The notes: generated by a model not told the origin, from the sequence alone. A DNA stretch of 64,000 nucleotides from Echiichthys vipera (GCA_963691815.1 OY829667.1:10382821-10446820), one strand, 5' to 3'; positions 10,401 through 21,662 are shown, counted from the stretch's first letter. Made by a program: numbers and translations.

Positions 10401-13400
10401 GTGGGTGCTGCAGTTGTAGGCACAGCTGTTGTGGGTGCTGCAGTTGTGGGTGCTGCAGTGGTTGGGGAAGCTGTTGTAGGGGCAGCTGTTGTAGGTGCAG
10501 CAGTTGTGGGAGCAGCAGTTGTAGGTGCAGCTGTAGTGGGCGCTGCTGTTGTAGGGGCAGCTGTTGTGGGTGCTGCAGTTGTGGGTACTGCAGTTGTAGG
10601 CCCAGCTGTTGTAGGGGCAGCTGTTGTAGCGACAGCTGTTGTGGGTGCTGCTGTTGTAGGGGCGGGTGTTGTGGGAAGAGAGGTTGTAAGCACAGCTGTT
10701 GTAGGCGCTGCAGTTGTGGGAGCAGCAGTTGTAGGCGCAGCTGTAGTGGTCGCTGCTGTTGTAGATGCCGCTGTTGTGGGCACTGCTGTTGTAGGTGTTG
10801 CTGTTGTACCTGCAGCTGTTGTCGGTGCAGCTGTTGTGGGCGCCGCTGTGGTAGGGAGTGCAGTTGTTGGGGCAGCTGTTGTGGGTGCTGCAGTTGTAGG
10901 CGCAGCAGTTGTGGGTGCTGCAGTTGTTCGAGCAGCTGTTGTAGGGGCTGCTGTTGTAGGTGCATCTGTTGTGGTTTCTGCTGTTGTAGGTGCATCTGTT
11001 GTGGTTTCTGCAGTCGTGGGTGCTGCAGTTGTTGGGGCAGCTGTTGTGGGTGCTGCTGTTGTATGGGCAGCTGTTGTAGGGGCTGCAGTTGTGGGAGCAG
11101 CAGTTGTAGGCGCAGCTGTTGTAGGGGCTGCAGTTGTTGGGGCAGCTGTTGTGGGTGCTGCAGTTGTAAGGGCAGCTGTTGTAGGCGCAGCTGTTGTGGT
11201 TGCTGCAGTCGTTGGTGCTGCAGTTGTAGGGGCAGCTGTTGTGGGTGCTGCAGTTGTTGGGGCAGCTGTTGTGGGTGCTGCAGTTGTTTGGGCAGCTGTT
11301 GTGGGTGCTGCTGTTGTTGGGGCAGCTGTTATTGGTGCTGCAGTTGTAGGGGCTGCAGTTGTTGGGGCAGCTGTTGTGGTTGCTGCAGTCGTTGGTGCTG
11401 AAGTTGTAGGGAAAGCTGTTGTTGGTGCTGCAGTTGTTGGGGCAGCTGTTGTGGGTGCCACAGTTGTTGGGGCAACTGTTGTGGGTGTTGCTGTTGTTCG
11501 GGCAGCTGTTGTGGGTGCTGCAGTTGAAGGCGCACCTGTAGTAGGGGCTGCAGTTGTTGGGGCAGCTGTTGTGGGTGCTGCAGTTGTTGGGGCAGCTGTT
11601 GTAGAGGCAGCTGTTGTAGGTGCAGCTGTTGAAGGTAATGCAGTACTGGGTGCTGCAGTTGTAGGCACAGCTGTTGTGGGTGCTGCAGATGTTAGGGCAG
11701 CTGTTGTAGGCGCAGCTGTAGTGGGCGCTGCTGTTGTTGGGGCTGAAGTTGTAGGTGCAGCTGTTGTCGGAGCTGCTGTTGTAGGTGCAGCTGTTGTAGG
11801 GGCTTCAGTTGTGGGTGCTGCAGTAGTTGGTGCAGCTGTTGTGGGTTCTTCAGTTGTTGGTGCTGCAGTTGTGGGTGCTGCAGTTGTTTGGGCAGCTGTT
11901 GTAGGGGCTGCAGTTGTGGGAGCAGCAGTTGTAGGCGCAGCTGTTGTAGGGGCTGCAGTTGTTGGGGAAGCTGTTGTGGGTGCTTTTGTTGTAGGTGCAG
12001 CTGTTGTAGGGGCTGCAGTTGTAGGCACAGCTGTTGTGGGTGCTGCTGTTGTAGGCGCAGCTGTTGTGGGAGCAGAAGTTGTAGGGGCTGCAGTTGTGGG
12101 AGCTGCAGTTGTAGGCGTAGCTGTAGTGGGCGCTGCTGTTGTAGGGGCAGTTGTTGTGGGTATTGCAGTTGTAGGCGCAGCTGTTGTAGGGGCAGCTGTT
12201 GTAGCGACAGCTGTTGTGGGTGCTGCTGTTGTAGGGGCAGCTGTTGTGGGAGCAGAAGTTGTAGGCGCAGCTGTAGTGGGTTCAGCTGTTGTAGCGACAG
12301 CTGTTGTGGGAGCTGCTGTTGTAGGGGCGGTTGTTGTAGGGGCAGAAGTTGTAGGCGCAGCTGTAGTGGGCGCTGCTGTTGTAGGGGCTGCAGTGGTAGG
12401 TGCAGCTGTTGTGGGTGCTGCTGTTGTAGGTGCAGCTGTTGTAGGGGCTGCAGTGGAAGGCACAGCTGTTGTGGGTGCTGCAGTTGTAGGCGCAGCTGTT
12501 GTAGGGGCTGCAGTTGTTGGGGAAGCTGTTGTGGGTGCTGAAGTTGTTGGGGCTGCAGTTGTAAGCACAGCTGTTGTGGGTACTGCAGTTGTAGACGCAA
12601 CAGTTGTGGGAGTAGTAGTTGTAAGGGCAGCAGTTGTGGGAGCTGCAGTTGTAGGCGCAGCTGTAGTGGGCGCTTCTGTTGTAGGGGCAGTTGTTGTGGG
12701 TGCCGCAGTTGTAGGCGCAGCTGTCGTAGGGGCCATTGTTGTGGGAGCAGAAGTTGTAGGCATAGCTGTAGTGGGCGCAGCAGTTGTAGCGACAGCTGTT
12801 GTGGCCGCAGCTGTTGTAGGGGCAGCTGTTGTAGGGGCGGCTGTTGTGGAAGCAGAAGTTGTGGGCGCAGCTGTAGTGGGCGCTGCTGTTGTAGGGGCTG
12901 CAGTTGTAGGTGCAGCTGTTGTAGGGGCTGCAGTTGTTGGGGAAGCTGTTGTGGGTGCTGCAGTTGTTGGGGCAGCTGTTGTTGGGGCAACTGTTGTAGG
13001 TGCAGCTGTCGTTGGTCCTGCAGTTGTAGGAAGAGCTGTTGTGGGTGTTGCAGTTGTTGAGGCAGCTGTTGTGGGTGCTTCAGTTGTTGGTGCTGCAGTT
13101 GTGGGTGCTGCAGTTGTTTGGGCAGCTGTTGTGGGTGCTGCTGTTGTTGGGGCAGCTGTTGTGGGTGCTGCAGTTGTAGGCTCAGCTGTTGTAGGGGCTG
13201 CAGTTGTGGGAGCAGCAGTTGTAGGTGCAGCTGTTGTGGGTGCTGCTGTTGTTGGGGCAGCTGTTGTGGGTGCTGCAGTTGTGGGCTCAGCTGTTGTAGC
13301 GGCTGCAGTTGTGGGTGCTGCAGTTGTTTGGGCAGCTGTTGTGGGTGCTGCTGTTGTTGGGGCAGCTGTTGTGGGTGCTGCAGTTGTAGGCTCAGCTGTT

Positions 13401-16400
13401 GTAGGGGCTGCAGTTGTGGGAGCAGCAGTTGTAGGTGCAGCTGTTGTGGGTGCTGCTGTTGTTGGGGCAGCTGTTGTGGGTGCTGCAGTTGTAGGCTCAG
13501 CTGTTGTAGCGGCTGCAGTTGTGGGAGCAGCAGTTGTAGGCGCAGCTGTTGTGGGTGCTGCTGTTGTAGGGGCTGCAGTTGTAGGTGCAGCTGTTGTGGG
13601 TGCTGCTGTTGTAGGTGCTGCTGTTGTAGGCACAGCTGTTGTAGCGACAACTGTTGTGGGTGCTGCTGTTGTAGGGGCAGGTGTTGTGGTAGCAGAAGTT
13701 GTAGGCACAGCTGTTGTAGGGGCTGCAGTTGTGGGAGCAGCAGTTGTAGGCGCAGCTGTAGTGGGCGCTGCTGTTGTTGGGGCTGCAGTTGTAGGTGCAG
13801 CTGTGGTGGGTGCTGCTGTTGTAGGTGCTGCAGTTGTAGGCATAGCTGTTGTGGGTGTTGCAGTTGTAGGGGCAAATGTTGTAGGCACAGCTGTTGTGGG
13901 TGCTGCTGTTGTGGGTGCTGCAGTTGTAGGCGCAGCTGTTGTAGGGGCAGCTGTTGTAGGGGCAGCTGTTGTAGGGGCGGCTGTTGTAGGGGCGGCTGTT
14001 GTGGGAGCAGATGTTGTGGACGCAGCTGTAGTGGGCGCTGCTGTTGTAGGGGCTACAGTTGTAGGTGCAGCTGTTGTAGGGGCTGCAGTGGAAGGCAGAG
14101 CTGTTGTGGGTGCTGCAGTAGTTGGTGCAGCTGTTGTGGGTTCTTCAGTTGTTGGTGCTGCAGTTGTTTGGGCAGCTGTTGTGGGTGCTGCTGTTGTTGG
14201 GGCAGCTGTTGTGGGTGCTGCAGTTGTAGGCGCAGCTGTTGTAGGGGCTGCAGTTGTGGGAGCAGAAGTTGTGGGCGCAGCTGTAGTGGGCGCTGCTGTT
14301 GTGGGGGCTGCTGTTGTGGGGGCTGCTGTTGTGGGTGCTGCTGTTGTAGGCACAGCGGTTGTGGGTGCTGCAGTTGTAGGCGCAGCTGTTGTAGGGGAAG
14401 CTGTTGTAGCGACAGCTGTTGTGGGCGCTGCTGTTGTAGGGGCTGCAGTTGTAGGAGCAACTGTTGTGGGTGCTGCTGTTGTAGGTGCAGCTGTTGTAGG
14501 GGCTGCAGTGGAAGGCACAGCCGTTGTGGGTGCTGCAGTTGTACGCGCAGCTGTTGTAGGGGCTGCAGTTGTTGGGGCAGCTGTTGTTGGGGCAACTGTT
14601 GTAGGTGCAGCTGTCGTTGGTCCTGCAGTTGTAGGAAGAGCTGTTGTGGGTGCTGCAGTTGTTGAGGCAGCTGTTGTGGGTGCTTCAGTTGTTGGTGCTG
14701 CAGTTGTGGGTGCTGCAGTTGTTTGGGCAGCTGTTGTGGGTGCTGCTGTTGTTGGGGCAGCTGTTGTGGGTGCTGCAGTTGTAGGCTCAGCTGTTGTAGG
14801 GGCTGCAGTTGTGGGAGCAGCAGTTGTAGGTGCAGCTGTTGTGGGTGCTGCTGTTGTTGGGGCAGCTGTTGTGGGTGCTGCAGTTGTAGGCTCAGCTGTT
14901 GTAGCGGCTGCAGTTGTGGGAGCAGCAGTTGTAGGCGCAGCTGTTGTGGGTGCTGCTGTTGTAGGGGCTGCAGTTGTAGGTGCAGCTGTTGTGGGTGCTG
15001 CTGTTGTAGGTGCTGCTGTTGTAGGCACAGCTGTTGTAGCGACAACTGTTGTGGGTGCTGCTGTTGTAGGGGCAGGTGTTGTGGTAGCAGAAGTTGTAGG
15101 CACAGCTGTTGTAGGGGCTGCAGTTGTGGGAGCAGCAGTTGTAGGCGCAGCTGTAGTGGGCGCTGCTGTTGTTGGGGCTGCAGTTGTAGGTGCAGCTGTG
15201 GTGGGTGCTGCTGTTGTAGGTGCTGCAGTTGTAGGCATAGCTGTTGTGGGTGTTGCAGTTGTAGGGGCAAATGTTGTAGGCACAGCTGTTGTGGGTGCTG
15301 CTGTTGTGGGTGCTGCAGTTGTAGGCGCAGCTGTTGTAGGGGCAGCTGTTGTAGGGGCAGCTGTTGTAGGGGCGGCTGTTGTGGGAGCAGATGTTGTGGA
15401 CGCAGCTGTAGTGGGCGCTGCTGTTGTAGGGGCTGCAGTTGTAGGTGCAGCTGTTGTAGGGGCTGCAGTGGAAGGCAGAGCTGTTGTGGGTGCTGCAGTA
15501 GTTGGTGCAGCTGTTGTGGGTTCTTCAGTTGTTGGTGCTGCAGTTGTTTGGGCAGCTGTTGTGGGTGCTGCTGTTGTTGGGGCAGCCGTTGTGGGTGCTG
15601 CAGTTGTAGGCGCAGCTGTTGTAGGGGCTGCAGTTGTGGGAGCAGAAGTTGTGGGCGCAGCTGTAGTGGGCGCTGCTGTTGTGGGGGCTGCTGTTGTGGG
15701 TGCTGCTGTTGTAGGCACAGCGGTTGTGGGTGCTGCAGTTGTAGGGGCTGCAGTTGTAGGAGCAACTGTTGTGGGTGCTGCTGTTGTAGGTGCAGCTGTT
15801 GTAGGGGCTGCAGTGGAAGGCACAGCCGTTGTGGGTGCTGCAGTTGTACGCGCAGCTGTTGTAGGGGCTGCAGTTGTTGGGGAAGCTGTTGTGGGTGCTG
15901 CAGTTGTTGGGGCAGCTGTTGTTGGGTCAACTGTTGTAGGTGCAGCTGTTGTTGGTCCTGCAGTTGTAGGAAGAGCTGTTGTGGGTGCTGCAGTTGTAGG
16001 CGCAGCTGTTGTAGGGGCAGCTGTTGTAGGGGCAGCTGTTGTAGGGGCGGCTGTTGTGGGAGCAGATGTTGTGGGCGCAGCTGTAGTGGGCGCTGCTGTT
16101 GTAGGGGCTGCAGTTGTAGGTGCAGCTGTTGTAGGGGCTGCAGTGGAAGGCAGAGCTGTTGTGGGTGCTGCAGTAGTTGGTGCAGCTGTTGTGGGTTCTT
16201 CAGTTGTTGGTGCTGCAGTTGTGGGTGCTGCAGTTGTTTGGGCAGCTGTTGTGGGTGCTGCTGTTGTTGGGGCAGCTGTTGTGGGTGCTGCAGTTGTAGG
16301 CTCAGCTGTTGTAGGGGCTGCAGTTGTGGGAGCAGCAGTTGTAGGTGCAGCTGTTGTGGGTGCTGCTGTTGTTGGGGCAGCTGTTGTGGGTGCTGCAGTT

Positions 16401-19400
16401 GTAGGCTCAGCTGTTGTAGCGGCTGCAGTTGTGGGAGCAGCAGTTGTAGGCGCAGCTGTTGTGGGTGCTGCTGTTGTAGGGGCTGCAGTTGTAGGTGCAG
16501 CTGTTGTGGGTGCTGCTGTTGTAGGTGCTGCTGTTGTAGGCACAGCTGTTGTAGCGACAACTGTTGTGGGTGCTGCTGTTGTAGGGGCAGGTGTTGTGGT
16601 AGCAGAAGTTGTAGGCACAGCTGTTGTAGGGGCTGCAGTTGTGGGAGCAGCAGTTGTAGGCGCAGCTGTAGTGGGCGCTGCTGTTGTTGGGGCTGCAGTT
16701 GTAGGTGCAGCTGTGGTGGGTGCTGCTGTTGTAGGTGCTGCAGTTGTAGGCATAGCTGTTGTGGGTGTTGCAGTTGTAGGGGCAAATGTTGTAGGCACAG
16801 CTGTTGTGGGTGCTGCTGTTGTGGGTGCTGCAGTTGTAGGCGCAGCTGTTGTAGGGGCAGCTGTTGTAGGGGCAGCTGTTGTAGGGGCGGCTGTTGTGGG
16901 AGCAGATGTTGTGGGCGCAGCTGTAGTGGGCGCTGCTGTTGTAGGGGCTGCAGTTGTAGGTGCAGCTGTTGTAGGGGCTGCAGTGGAAGGCAGAGCTGTT
17001 GTGGGTGCTGCAGTAGTTGGTGCAGCTGTTGTGGGTTCTTCAGTTGTTGGTGCTGCAGTTGTTTGGGCAGCTGTTGTGGGTGCTGCTGTTGTTGGGGCAG
17101 CTGTTGTGGGTGCTGCAGTTGTAGGCGCAGCTGTTGTATGGGCTGCAGTTGTGGGAGCAGAAGTTGTGGGCGCAGCTGTAGTGGGCGCTGCTGTTGTGGG
17201 GGCTGCTGTTGTGGGTGCTGCTGTTGTAGGCACAGCGGTTGTGGGTGCTGCAGTTGTAGGCGCAGCTGTTGTAGGGGCAGCTGTTGTAGCGACAGCTGTT
17301 GTGGGCGCTGCTGTTGTAGGGGCTGCAGTTGTAGGAGCAACTGTTGTGGGTGCTGCTGTTGTAGGTGCAGCTGTTGTAGGGGCTGCAGTTGTTGGGGAAG
17401 CTGTTGTGGGTGCTTCAGTTGTTGGGGCAGCTGTTGTTGGGGCAACTGTTGTAGGTTCAGCTGTCGTTGGTGCTGCAGTTGTAGGCAGAGCTGTTGTGGG
17501 TGCTGCAGTTGTTGGGGCAGCTGTTGTGGGTGCTTCAGTTGTTGGTCCTGCAGTTGTGGGTGCTGCGGTTGTTTGGGCAGCTGTTGTGGGTGCTGCTGTT
17601 GTTGGGGAAGCTGTTGTGGGTGCTGCAGTTGTAGGCGCAGCCGTTGTAGGGGCTGCAGTTGTGGGAGCAGCAGTTGTAGGCGCAGCTGTTGTGGGTGCTG
17701 CTGTTGTAGGGGCTGCAGTTGTAGGTGCAGCAGTTGTAGGCGCAGCTGTTGTGGGTGCTGCTGTTGTAGGGGCTGCAGTTGTAGGTGCAGCTGTTGTGGG
17801 TGCTTCTGTTGTAGGTGCTGCTGTTGTAGGGGCAGGTGTTGTGGTAGCAGAAGTTGTAGGCACAGCTGTTGTAGGGGCTGCAGTTGTGGGAGCAGCAGTT
17901 GTAGGCGCAGCTGTATTGGGCGCTGCTGTTGTTGGGGCTGCAGTTGTAGGTGCAGCTGTGGTGGGTGCTGCTGTTGTAGGTGCTGCAGTTGTAGGCATAG
18001 CTGTTGTGCGTGTTGCAGTTGTAGGGGCAGCTGTTGTAGGCACAGCTGTTGTGGGTGCTGCTGTTGTGGGTGCTGCAGTTGTAGGCACAGCTGTTGTGGG
18101 TGCTGCAGTTGTAGGGGCAGCTGTTGTAGGGGCAACTGTTGTAGCGACAGCTGTTGTGGGTGCTGCTGTTGTAGGGGCGGCTGTTGTGGGAGCAGAAGTT
18201 GTAGACGCAGCTGTAGTGGGCGCTGTTGTTGTAGGGGCTGCAGTTGTAGGGGTGGCTGTTGTGGGAGCAGAAGTTGTAGACGCAGCTGTAGTGGGCGCTG
18301 CTGTTGTAGGGGCTGCAGTTGTAGGTGCAGCTGTTGTAGGCACAGCTGTTGTGGGTGCTGCTGTTGTGGGTGCTGCAGTTGTAGGTGCAGCTGTTGTGGT
18401 TGCTGCAGTTGTAGGCGCAGCTGTTGTGGGTGCTACAGTTGTAGTTGCAGCTGTTGTAGGGGCAGCTGTTGTAATCACAGCTGTTGTGGGTGCTGCGGTT
18501 GTGGGTGCTGCAGTTGTAGGTGCAGCTGTTGTAGTGACAGCTGTTGTGGGTGCTGCTGTTGTAGGGGCAGCTGTTGTGGGAGCAGAAGTTGTAGGCACAG
18601 CTGTTGTAGGGGCTGCAGTTGTGGGACCAGCTGTTGTAGGGGCAGCAGTAGTGGGCGCCACTGTTGTAGGGGCTGCAGTTGTAGGTGCAGCTGTTGTGGG
18701 TGCTGCTGTTGTAGGTGCAGCTGTTGTAGGCGCAGCTGTTGTAGTGGCTGCAGTTGTAGGGGCAGCTGTTGTGGGAGCAGCAGTTGTAGGTGCAGCTGTT
18801 GTAGGGGCTTCAGTTGTTGGGGCAGCTGTTGTGGGTGCTGCAGTTGTTGGGGCAGTTGTTGTAGGTGCAGCTGTTGTAGGTGCTGCAGTAGTGGGTGCTG
18901 CCGTTGTAGGCACAGCTGTTGTAGGGGCAGCTGTTGTAGGGGCAGCTGTTGTAGGGGCGGCTGTTGTGGGAGCAGATGTTGTGGGCGCAGCTGTAGTGGG
19001 CGCTGCTGTTGTAGGGGCTGCAGTTGTAGGTGCAGCTGTTGTAGGGGCTGCAGTGGAAGGCAGAGCTGTTGTGGGTGCTGCAGTAGTTGGTGCAGCTGTT
19101 GTGGGTTCTTCAGTTGTTGGTGCTGCAGTTGTTTGGGCAGCTGTTGTGGGTGCTGCTGTTGTTGGGGCAGCTGTTGTGGGTGCTGCAGTTGTAGGCGCAG
19201 CTGTTGTAGGGGCTGCAGTTGTGGGAGCAGAAGTTGTGGGCGCAGCTGTAGTGGGCGCTGCTGTTGTGGGGGCTGCTGTTGTGGGTGCTGCTGTTGTAGG
19301 CACAGCGGTTGTGGGTGCTGCAGTTGTAGGCGCAGCTGTTGTAGGGGCAGCTGTTGTAGCGACAGCTGTTGTGGGCGCTGCTGTTGTAGGGGCTGCAGTT

Positions 19401-21645
19401 GTAGGAGCAACTGTTGTGGGTGCTGCTGTTGTAGGTGCAGCTGTTGTAGGGGCTGCAGTGGAAGGCACAGCGGTTGTGGGTGCTGCAGTTGTACGCGCAG
19501 CTGTTGTAGGGGCTGCAGTTGTTGGGGAAGCTGTTGTGGGTGCTTCAGTTGTTGGGGCAGCTGTTGTTGGGGCAACTGTTGTAGGTTCAGCTGTCGTTGG
19601 TGCTGCAGTTGTAGGCAGAGCTGTTGTGGGTGCTGCAGTTGTTGGGGCAGCTGTTGTGGGTGCTTCAGTTGTTGGTTCTGCTGTTGTGGGTGCTGCAGTT
19701 GTTGGGGCAGCTGTTGTGGGTGCTTCAGTTGTTGGTTCTGCAGTTGTGGGTGCTGCGGTTGTTTGGGCAGCTGTTGTGGGTTCTGCTGTTGTTGGGGCAG
19801 CTGTTGTGGGTGCTGGAGTTGTAGGCGCAGCCGTTGTAGGGGCTGCAGTTGTGGGAGCAGCAGTTGTAGGCGCAGCTGTTGTGGGTGCTGCTGTTGTAGG
19901 GGCTGCAGTTGTAGGTGCAGCTGTTGTGGGTGCTGCTGTTGTAGGTGCTGCTGTTGTAGGGGCTGCAGTTGTAGGCACAGCTGTTGTAGCGACAACTGTT
20001 GTGGGTGCTGCTGTTGTAGGGGCAGGTGTTGTGGTAGCAGAAGTTGTAGGCACAGCTGTTGTAGGGGCTGCAGTTGTGGGAGCAGCAGTTGTAGGCGCAG
20101 CTGTAGTGGGCGCTGCTGTTGTTGGGGCTGCAGTTGTAGGTGCAGCTGTGGTGGGTGCTTCTGTTGTAGGTGCTGCAGTTGTAGGCATAGCTGTTGTGGG
20201 TGTTGCAGTTGTAGGGGCAGCTGTTGTAGGCACAGCTGTTGTGGGTGCTGCTGTTGTGGGTGCTGCAGTTGTAGGCACAGCTGTTGTGGGTGCTGCAGTT
20301 GTAGGGGCAGCTGTTGTAGGGGCAACTGTTGTAGCGACAGCTGTTGTGGGTGCTGCTGTTGTAGGGGCGGCTGTTGTGGGAGCAGAAGTTGTAGACGCAG
20401 CTGTAGTGGGCGCTGTTGTTGTAGGGGCTGCAGTTGTAGGGGCGGCTGTTGTGGGTGCTACAGTTGTAGTTGCAGCTGTTGTAGGGGCAGCTGTTGTGGG
20501 TGCTGCTGTTGTGGGTGCTGCGGTTGTGGGTGCTGCAGTTGTAGGTGCAGCTGTTGTGGGCGTTGCAGTCGTGGGTGCAGCTGTTGTAGGGGCAGCTGTT
20601 GTAGTGACAGCTGTTGTGGGTGCTGCTGTTGTAGGGGCAGCTGTTGTGGGAGCAGAAGTTGTAGGCACAGCTGTTGTAGGGGCTGCAGTTGTGGGACCAG
20701 CTGTTGTAGGCGCAGCAGTAGTGGGCGCCACTGTTGTAGGGGCTGCAGTTGTAGGTGCAGCTGTTGTGGGTGCTGCTGTTGTAGGTGCAGCTGTTGTAGG
20801 CGCAGCTGTTGTAGTGGCTGCAGTTGTAGGGGCAGCTGTTGTGGGAGCAGCAGTTGTAGGTGCAGCTGTTGTAGGGGCTTCAGTCGTTGGGGCAGCTGTT
20901 GTGGGTGCTGCAGTTGTTGGGGCAGTTGTTGTAGGTGCAGCTGTTGTAGGTGCTGCAGTAGTGGGTGCTGCTGTTGTAGGGGCTGCAGTTGTAGGTGCAG
21001 CTGTCGTGGTTGCTGCAGTTGTAGGCGCAGCTGTTGTGGGTGCTGCAGTTGTCGGCACAGCTGTTGTGGGTGCTGCAGTTGTAGGGGCAGCTGTTGTAGG
21101 TGCTGTAGTTATAGGTGCAGCTGTTGTAGGGGAAGCTGTTGTAGGCACAGCTGTTGTGGGTGCTGCGGTTGTGGTTGCTGCAGTTGTAGGTGCAGCTGTT
21201 GTGGGCGTTACAGTCGTAGGTGCAGCTGTTGTAGGGGCAGCTGTTGTAACGACAGCTGTTGTGGGTGCTGCTGTTGTAGGGGCGGCTGTTGTGGGAGCAG
21301 AAGTTGTAGGCACAGCTGTTGTCGGGGCTGCAGTTGTAGGTGCAGCTGTTGTAGGCGCAGCTGTTGTAGTGGCTGCAGTTGTAGGGGCAGCTGTTGTGGG
21401 AGCAGCAGTTGTGGGGGCAGCAGTTGTAGGTGCAGTTGTTGTCATTGCACTCGTACAATTAACTACAAAGTTACCAAATATTAGAACAGATTATCAAAAG
21501 ACACCCTTACTTTTACCTTTTTAACAAATCAGGGTCTGTTGTGTGCTTGTATGAGAAATATTGGTTGAGTGTATATAATTGGCTTAACATCACTCAGCTT
21601 ACCTGTTAGAATCACGAAAATGAATATGATCCTTCCAACACCCAT
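7343..21645 (-). CDS. Gene A: giant secreted SEA-domain mucin, probably GPI-anchored
   Basis: Spliced gene. Coding exons are 21645-21603, 21462-8834, 8680-8616, 8456-8275, 7885-7535 and 7440-7343. These add to 13,368 bp, in frame throughout, for 4455 aa plus stop. Residues 1 to about 20 are a hydrophobic signal peptide (start MGVGRIIFIFVILT). Residues about 27-4180 are PTTAA pentapeptides. A SEA domain covers about 4189-4306, a second PTTAA tract 4308-4423, and the hydrophobic C-terminus 4425-4455. The start has A at -3 and G at +4. The expected role is a densely O-glycosylated cell-surface or mucus glycoprotein; this follows from composition and domain order, not from a recognised ortholog. 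Unlike B and C it has lost the ancestral stop after SSQQ and ends four residues later. It may be annotated elsewhere as mucin-2-like, mucin-5AC-like or similar, but it lacks the VWD and cystine-knot domains of gel-forming mucins. Confidence 0.85.
7535..7885 (-). other. Gene A second mucin-repeat exon (351 bp)
   Basis: Acceptor TTTTACAG, donor GCCT|GTAAGT; phase 1 on both sides. It starts ASPVTDP and continues as very regular PTTAA units (single PITAA and PKTAA variants). Two units carry an extra residue as APPTTAAPPTT. The DNA units are nearly identical, which suggests a young or homogenised array that may vary in length between individuals. Because it is symmetric, skipping it would join the SEA domain to the C-terminal exon in frame. 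Confidence 0.85.
8275..8456 (-). other. Gene A SEA-domain exon (182 bp)
   Basis: Acceptor ATACAG, donor TTAG|GTAAGT; phase 2 in, phase 1 out. It completes the SEA fold: SAIIISRTTGTNATMGIVFN, then NRTTPAEDLPMNSVVAQTLV and DAVTNPNNTFNVSIDPASVE. Four N-glycosylation sequons are visible (NAT, NRT, NNT, NVS). The autocleavage motif G-S-V-V-V that follows F-R in MUC1-type SEA domains is not present; the sequence after F-R is S-A-I-I-I, and G-T-N-A-T further on is the only other candidate. Proteolytic self-cleavage is therefore doubtful. Confidence 0.8.
8616..8680 (-). other. Gene A SEA-domain exon (65 bp)
   Basis: The acceptor is CTTTTCCCAG (AG at 8682-8681) and the donor is TTTCAG|GTAAAA. The exon is phase 0 in and phase 2 out, coding 21 residues plus two bases: CFTIYKKRFPRTFVRCFVIRF. 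This is the helix-to-strand core of a SEA domain, with the familiar pattern Y-K, then a loop, then V-I-R-F-R. The equivalents in genes B and C are also exactly 65 bp. Confidence 0.8.
8834..21462 (-). other. Gene A giant mucin exon (12,629 bp)
   Basis: A single open exon, phase 1 in and phase 0 out. The acceptor is TTTGTAG (AG at 21464-21463). The donor GTGAGT begins at 8833. Apart from about six leading residues and the last roughly 45, it encodes about 4150 residues of PTTAA-type pentapeptides. Single substitutions put V, E, S, L, M, G, Q, R or H into the fifth or neighbouring positions. Near its 3' end the repeats stop and a unique segment follows: PEPTYSLSATLDEPFSD, then ALNNPSSSEY, the N-terminal helix region of a SEA domain. 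Thr makes up roughly two fifths of residues; there are almost no aromatics or Cys. Confidence 0.85.
8970..21445 (-). repeat. 15-bp coding minisatellite of gene A (PTTAA array)
   Basis: About 830 copies of a 15-bp unit, read on the minus strand as CCT ACA ACT GCA GCA with variants. Many neighbouring units alternate between ACA ACT GCA and ACA ACA GCT, so the DNA period is often 30 bp although the protein period is 5. Longer homogenised blocks are superimposed: the plus-strand marker GAAGGCAGAG occurs at 14091, 15471, 16146, 16986 and 19056, spaced 1380, 675, 840 and 2070 bp. All these spacings are whole multiples of 15. No unit introduces a stop in the coding frame. Confidence 0.95.
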
Positions 21646-21662
21646 CCTTTTTCCCTTTGAAT
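21603..21662 (-). other. Gene A exon 2: start codon and signal peptide
   Basis: A 60-bp exon. The acceptor is TTCATAG ending at 21663, followed by 17 bp of 5' UTR, then ATG at 21645. Fourteen codons plus one base are coded before the donor CAG|GTAAGC, so the intron is phase 1. The peptide is basic then hydrophobic (MGVGRIIFIFVILT), as in a signal peptide. The joined sequence continues V-N-C-T-S-A before the repeats start. The following intron (21602-21463) is 140 bp, the same length as its gene B counterpart. Confidence 0.8.

Noticed and set aside
14053..18135. Minus-strand Gln/Leu/His/Pro-rich frame of 1360 codons
   Set aside because: A shifted frame of the same 15-bp repeat, with no connection to the SEA exons.
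8970..21445. Ice-structuring (antifreeze) glycoprotein gene, because of the Ala-Ala-Thr-rich repeat in a fish-like genome
   Set aside because: Fish antifreeze glycoproteins use strict Thr-Ala-Ala tripeptides with cleavable spacers. Here the unit is Pro-Thr-Thr-Ala-Ala with a SEA domain and an anchor. Some resemblance remains, but family features do not match.
14723..21484. Plus-strand Cys/Ser/Arg/Gly-rich frame resembling keratin-associated or metallothionein-like protein
   Set aside because: Shadow frame; Cys arises from TGC/TGT in the complement of GCA/ACA codons.
9906..21524. Plus-strand open frame of 3872 codons coding an elastin- or silk-like VGAAV repeat
   Set aside because: It is the reverse complement of the PTTAA coding repeat; it has no signal peptide, splice context or unique domain. 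The minus frame is supported by signal peptide, SEA domain and splice phases in three paralogs.
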